The translations under genes were made by a program, and so were the position numbers. The notes below the pieces were generated by a model. That model was given only the letters and a program-made list of their open reading frames with translations, was not told the origin of the DNA and searched no databases. Source: an uncultured Bacillaceae bacterium (GTDB lineage: Bacteria; Bacillota; Bacilli; Bacillales; Cytobacillaceae). Taken from it: 7,854 nucleotides of DNA. Shown one piece after another: positions 5,961 to 7,854 of the stretch. Location of the stretch: contig CALKIU010000071.1 in assembly GCA_937995745.1 (NCBI GenBank), positions 1-7,854 on the forward strand, in the 5' to 3' direction. Numbering within the stretch: the stretch's first letter is position 1; the number at the start of each line of letters is the position of its first letter.

Positions 5961-6305
5961 ATGGGCAGTACCAAGAAATTTTGGCAGGGAGTCGTCATCG
6001 GAGCCGTCGCCGGCGGAATCATTTCATTGTTTCACCGCGAAACACGGCATGCGGTGATTGAAAATTGCAAGAAGGGAGCCAAAACCGTCTCTTATTATGT
6101 GAGAAATTTGGACGAGTTGAGCGAACAAGTGGCAGAAACGGCGCGCAGTCTGCGCACGACCGTGGAGCAAGTGAGCGAAGATGTGTCATTTATCGCGGAA
6201 AAAGTCAGTGAATTAAAAGAGACCGGTGCGTCGGTGAAAGAGCTTGTTAAAGATACGAAAGATGCCTTTCTTCCCAAAGAAGACGGCGATTCGCTTCCAT
6301 CATAG
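5961..6305 (+). CDS. yfkI: YtxH-like membrane-associated protein (YfkI)
   Basis: The 114-residue product has one N-terminal hydrophobic, glycine-rich segment (WQGVVIGAVAGGIISLF, 8-24). A basic patch and a long amphipathic helical region with coiled-coil character (about 45-105) follow. This is the YtxH-domain layout. The molecular role is unknown; YtxH proteins are often linked to general stress. The start is ATG 5961, preceded by AGGGAG (5950-5955) with a 5-nt spacer. An upstream TTG at 5937 would place the RBS inside the gene and is rejected. It sits between yfkJ and yfkH as in B. subtilis. Confidence 0.82.
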   Translation: MGSTKKFWQGVVIGAVAGGIISLFHRETRHAVIENCKKGAKTVSYYVRNLDELSEQVAETARSLRTTVEQVSEDVSFIAEKVSELKETGASVKELVKDTKDAFLPKEDGDSLPS

Positions 6306-6319
6306 GCTTGGCGCATTGT

Positions 6320-6367
6320 AATCCCGCCGGCGGCAGGGGCGGGCAAGCTGTTTCGCCGGACGGGATT
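6320..6367 (+). repeat. Long GC-rich hairpin between yfkI and yfkH
   Basis: AATCCCGCCGGCG (6320-6332) pairs with CGCCGG-A-CGGGATT (6354-6367), giving 13 bp with a single bulged A (6360) and a 21-nt loop. An alternative stem CCCGCC/GGCGGG (6323-6328/6338-6343) exists within it. No T-run follows. It could affect mRNA processing or stability between the two genes. Confidence 0.6.
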
Positions 6368-6394
6368 CGTCAATGTATATGCCGCCATGTTTTC

Positions 6395-6423
6395 AGCCGG
6401 AAAAGACATCCGGCTTGATTTTT
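6395..6423 (+). terminator. Possible weak terminator or attenuator between yfkI and yfkH
   Basis: AGCCGG (6395-6400) pairs with CCGGCT (6410-6415) around a 9-base loop. Five T follow after a 3-base gap (6419-6423). With a 6-bp stem and an offset T-run it is probably partial, lowering yfkH expression relative to yfkJ-yfkI. Confidence 0.45.
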
Positions 6424-6496
6424 CATTGCGGATGCGGCAAAAGTTTTTGCCGGACAGATGCGGGAAAGATCATCCGTATGGACGGGATGTGGTTCG

Positions 6497-7318
6497 ATGA
6501 TCCGGGTCAGACATTTTTTGCAACTTTTATGGAAAAGAATTGTAAAAGATGACGTTTTTGGATTGGCAGCCCAATTGGCTTATTTTTTTCTGCTTTCACT
6601 GTTTCCCCTCCTCATCACTCTCGTGACTTTGCTGGCTTATTTGCCTTTGTCCGAGGAGGATTTGCTTTATTTTCTCGGCGAATTCGTCCCGGAAGATTCA
6701 ATGACTCTTATAAAAACAAGTTTGAATGAAATTATGAACAGCCATAGTGGAAAATTGCTTTCAATCGGGATTATCGGAACGGTTTGGTCCGCTTCCGCCG
6801 GTTTGAACGCCGTGCTGCGGTCGTTGAACAAAGCATACGGCGTCAAAGAGACGAGGCCGCTGTTCATTTCCAGGGGCATGTCCATATTGTTTACGGTCGC
6901 TTTTATTGTTTTGATTGTCCTGGCCTTAATGATGCTTGTTTTTGGAAAACAACTCGGCAGTTATTTGTTCGCCAAATTGGGATTTTCCAGTTTCATTGAT
7001 TTTTGGAATGTGTTCCGGTGGATTTTGAGTTTCTTTATCATTTTCTTTATTTTTCTGCTTCTTTACTGGATAGCGCCCAATAAGAAGATTCAATGCGTTC
7101 AATCATTGCCGGGTGCGTTCTTTGCCACAGCCGGCTGGCTTCTCGTTTCTTCCGGTTTTTCCTATTATGTGGGCAATTTTGGCAACTATACGGCTACATA
7201 TGGCAGTATCGGGGCTGTCATTGTGTTGATGATTTGGTTTTATTTGACGGGAGCCGTGATTATCCTCGGCGGGGAAATCAATGCCGTTGTGAGCAAGATG
7301 AAGGAAGGAAACTGTTGA
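6497..7318 (+). CDS. yfkH: YihY/BrkB family membrane protein (YfkH)
   Basis: This 273-residue integral membrane protein belongs to the YihY family, formerly misnamed ribonuclease BN. Its function is not established. Family features are DDVFGLAAQLAYFFLLSLFP (18-37), SAGLNAVLRSLNKAYGV (100-116) and the C-terminal block YGSIGAVIVLMIW running to GGEIN (235-262). There are about six transmembrane segments, near 25-50, 85-105, 127-150, 172-194, 203-223 and 236-259. I chose ATG 6497, which gives the usual N-terminus (a short basic helix before the first membrane segment). ATG 6458 in the same frame adds 13 atypical residues. Both have weak Shine-Dalgarno sequences. It is separated from yfkI by 191 bp holding two hairpins. 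Confidence 0.9.
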   Translation: MIRVRHFLQLLWKRIVKDDVFGLAAQLAYFFLLSLFPLLITLVTLLAYLPLSEEDLLYFLGEFVPEDSMTLIKTSLNEIMNSHSGKLLSIGIIGTVWSASAGLNAVLRSLNKAYGVKETRPLFISRGMSILFTVAFIVLIVLALMMLVFGKQLGSYLFAKLGFSSFIDFWNVFRWILSFFIIFFIFLLLYWIAPNKKIQCVQSLPGAFFATAGWLLVSSGFSYYVGNFGNYTATYGSIGAVIVLMIWFYLTGAVIILGGEINAVVSKMKEGNC

Positions 7319-7395
7319 CAAGCCTCCTGAAAATTCCATCTTTAGAAGGCGGCTTTTGTCCAATAATAATAAGGAATTTCCGATAAGGAGGCTTG
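7319..7395 (+). promoter_or_regulatory. Inverted repeat sequestering the RBS of the small basic gene
   Basis: CAAGCCTCCT (7319-7328), directly after the yfkH stop, is the exact reverse complement of AGGAGGCTTG (7386-7395), which contains the Shine-Dalgarno of the next gene. Inside, AAATTCC (7331-7337) pairs exactly with GGAATTT (7373-7379). TTG (7315-7317) can also pair with CAA (7396-7398) past a bulged A. In RNA this would hide the RBS. A ribosome finishing yfkH would cover the left arm and free it, so translational coupling is the likely role. The pairing is seen; the function is inferred. Confidence 0.6.
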
Positions 7396-7398
7396 CAA

Positions 7399-7503
7399 AT
7401 GAGCAAAAAGGCAAGAAAAAGCGGCGGCACAAAACAAAAGGATAAAAGCAGGCCGAAGCATAAAACCTCAAGCTCGGCCAACAGTTCAAACAGCTACCAT
7501 TGA
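7399..7503 (+). CDS. Small very basic hypothetical protein (34 residues)
   Basis: I do not recognise this family. The peptide starts MSKKARKSGG and has 11 Lys/Arg in its first 22 residues. It ends in a Ser/Asn-rich tail (SSSANSSNSYH). It has no hydrophobic stretch and no Cys. It is well supported as a gene despite its length: a perfect AAGGAGG (7385-7391) lies 7 nt before ATG, it follows yfkH by 80 bp, and a strong terminator begins 27 bp after the stop. Such short basic, Ser/Lys-rich peptides in Bacillaceae can be nucleic-acid-binding or small spore proteins, but no known motif shows this. Confidence 0.72.
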   Translation: MSKKARKSGGTKQKDKSRPKHKTSSSANSSNSYH

Positions 7504-7530
7504 CAAAAAAGAGTTGTCGAAAGAAAACAA

Positions 7531-7569
7531 AAGGGCGGTTTCCTGTTGGCAGGAACCGCCCTTATTTTT
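7531..7569 (+). terminator. Strong terminator ending the yfk cluster
   Basis: AAGGGCGGTTTCCTG (7531-7545) pairs with CAGGAACCGCCCTT (7550-7563) with one bulged T and a TTGG loop. ATTTTT follows. An A-rich run upstream (7522-7532) would act as a T-rich tail on the other strand, so it may work in both directions. Confidence 0.92.
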
Positions 7570-7570
7570 G

Positions 7571-7844
7571 TCTGCTCCCGGCGACCGCCCGCCCGTCATT
7601 TATCAAAAGGAAAATGAGGCGGAAAGCGTCAAGAGCTTGCGCACCCGGAAATGGAAACGGCGTCCGGAAAGCACAAGGCTCTTGGTTGGTTTCGGCCGGC
7701 AACTTTTTGTTTTGCAAGCAACAGGTCTGCTCTGTTGAGGATGAACGGCACCCGATGTCCGGGAACGGCCGGAACAGCACAGTCTGCGGCAGATGCCTTT
7801 GTCCTGCTTATCGCAAGAGGCGGAGTCCGTTAAGGATTACTAAA
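7571..7844. other. Gene-free GC-rich region with inverted repeats, possible leader of the next gene
   Basis: No frame on either strand looks like a real protein. Inverted repeats are present. CAAGAGC-TTG (7630-7639) pairs with CAAGGCTCTTG (7674-7684) with one bulge, enclosing CCGGA/TCCGG (7645-7649/7663-7667). CAACAG (7719-7724) pairs with CTGTTG (7732-7737). A T-rich stretch is at 7703-7712. It could be a structured 5' leader or decayed sequence. No known riboswitch consensus could be matched. Confidence 0.5.
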
Positions 7845-7854
7845 ATGGTACTTC
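7845..7854 (+). CDS. Possible start of a gene running off the window
   Basis: ATG at 7845-7847 follows AAGGA (7832-7836) with an 8-nt spacer, and only three codons (MVL) are visible. The RBS and its spacing are good but nothing else can be checked here. Confidence 0.25.

Noticed and set aside
6458..6496. ATG 6458 as the yfkH start
   Set aside because: It adds 13 residues not typical of the family and has no better RBS. It cannot be fully excluded.
7315..7344. TTGACA at 7315-7320 as a -35 for the small basic gene
   Set aside because: No acceptable -10 lies 16-18 bp downstream. The hexamer is explained by the yfkH stop and the inverted repeat.
7562..7780. 72-codon minus-strand frame near the right end
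   Set aside because: Random-looking composition, no RBS, and it runs into a terminator hairpin.
7807..7825. Resemblance to part of a SAM (S-box) riboswitch: CTTATCGCAAGAGGCGGAG
   Set aside because: Only the first short block resembles the consensus. The following GGACTGGCCC-type core and the rest are absent.

Overview
The window looks like a chromosomal segment of a Gram-positive Bacillaceae member with moderate GC, possibly thermophilic (the latter is only a guess from overall protein character). The reasons are strong AGGAGG-type ribosome binding sites, intrinsic terminators with long T-runs, a lipoprotein NosL, a C-terminally anchored NosD, and a yfkK / yfkJ-yfkI-yfkH gene order matching the Bacillus subtilis yfk region. 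No tRNA, rRNA, CRISPR array, insertion sequence or attachment site was found.

Layout. Positions 1-51 hold the terminator of a gene lying left of the window (nosZ would be expected). Positions 52-177 are a regulatory spacer with candidate anaerobic-control sites. Positions 178-3698 are a tight four-gene operon, nosD-nosL-nosY-nosF, with 4-bp ATGA overlaps (D/L, L/Y) and a 53-bp overlap (Y/F). It encodes the copper-delivery and maturation machinery for nitrous oxide reductase. About 200 bp of unassigned DNA follows, with two chained micro-ORFs, before a strong terminator at 3905-3940. Next comes a stand-alone methionine aminopeptidase gene with its own extended -10 promoter and terminator (4186-4941). 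The gene for a DUF1128/UPF0435 protein (yfkK) lies convergently on the minus strand. Divergent from it are yfkJ (low-molecular-weight tyrosine phosphatase), yfkI (YtxH-like) and yfkH (YihY membrane protein). A 34-codon gene for a very basic peptide follows, closed by a strong terminator at 7531-7569. The last ~285 bp hold no clear gene. They contain several inverted repeats and, at the very end, a plausible RBS and ATG for a gene running off the window.

How the genes work together. NosL is expected to hand Cu(I) to NosD. NosF (ATPase) and NosY (permease) power the NosD-dependent assembly of the copper centres of NosZ outside the membrane. The map and yfk genes are ordinary housekeeping or conserved-hypothetical genes, so the boundary near 3905-4090 separates an accessory respiratory module from a core-like neighbourhood.

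The most interesting structure outside known families is a long inverted repeat. It pairs the bases just after the yfkH stop codon with the ribosome binding site of the small basic gene, which suggests translational coupling. Other points are the His-rich NosL tail, the Cys-rich micro-ORF after nosF, and hairpin-rich GC-rich spacers. I see no convincing evidence for a wholly new multi-gene system.
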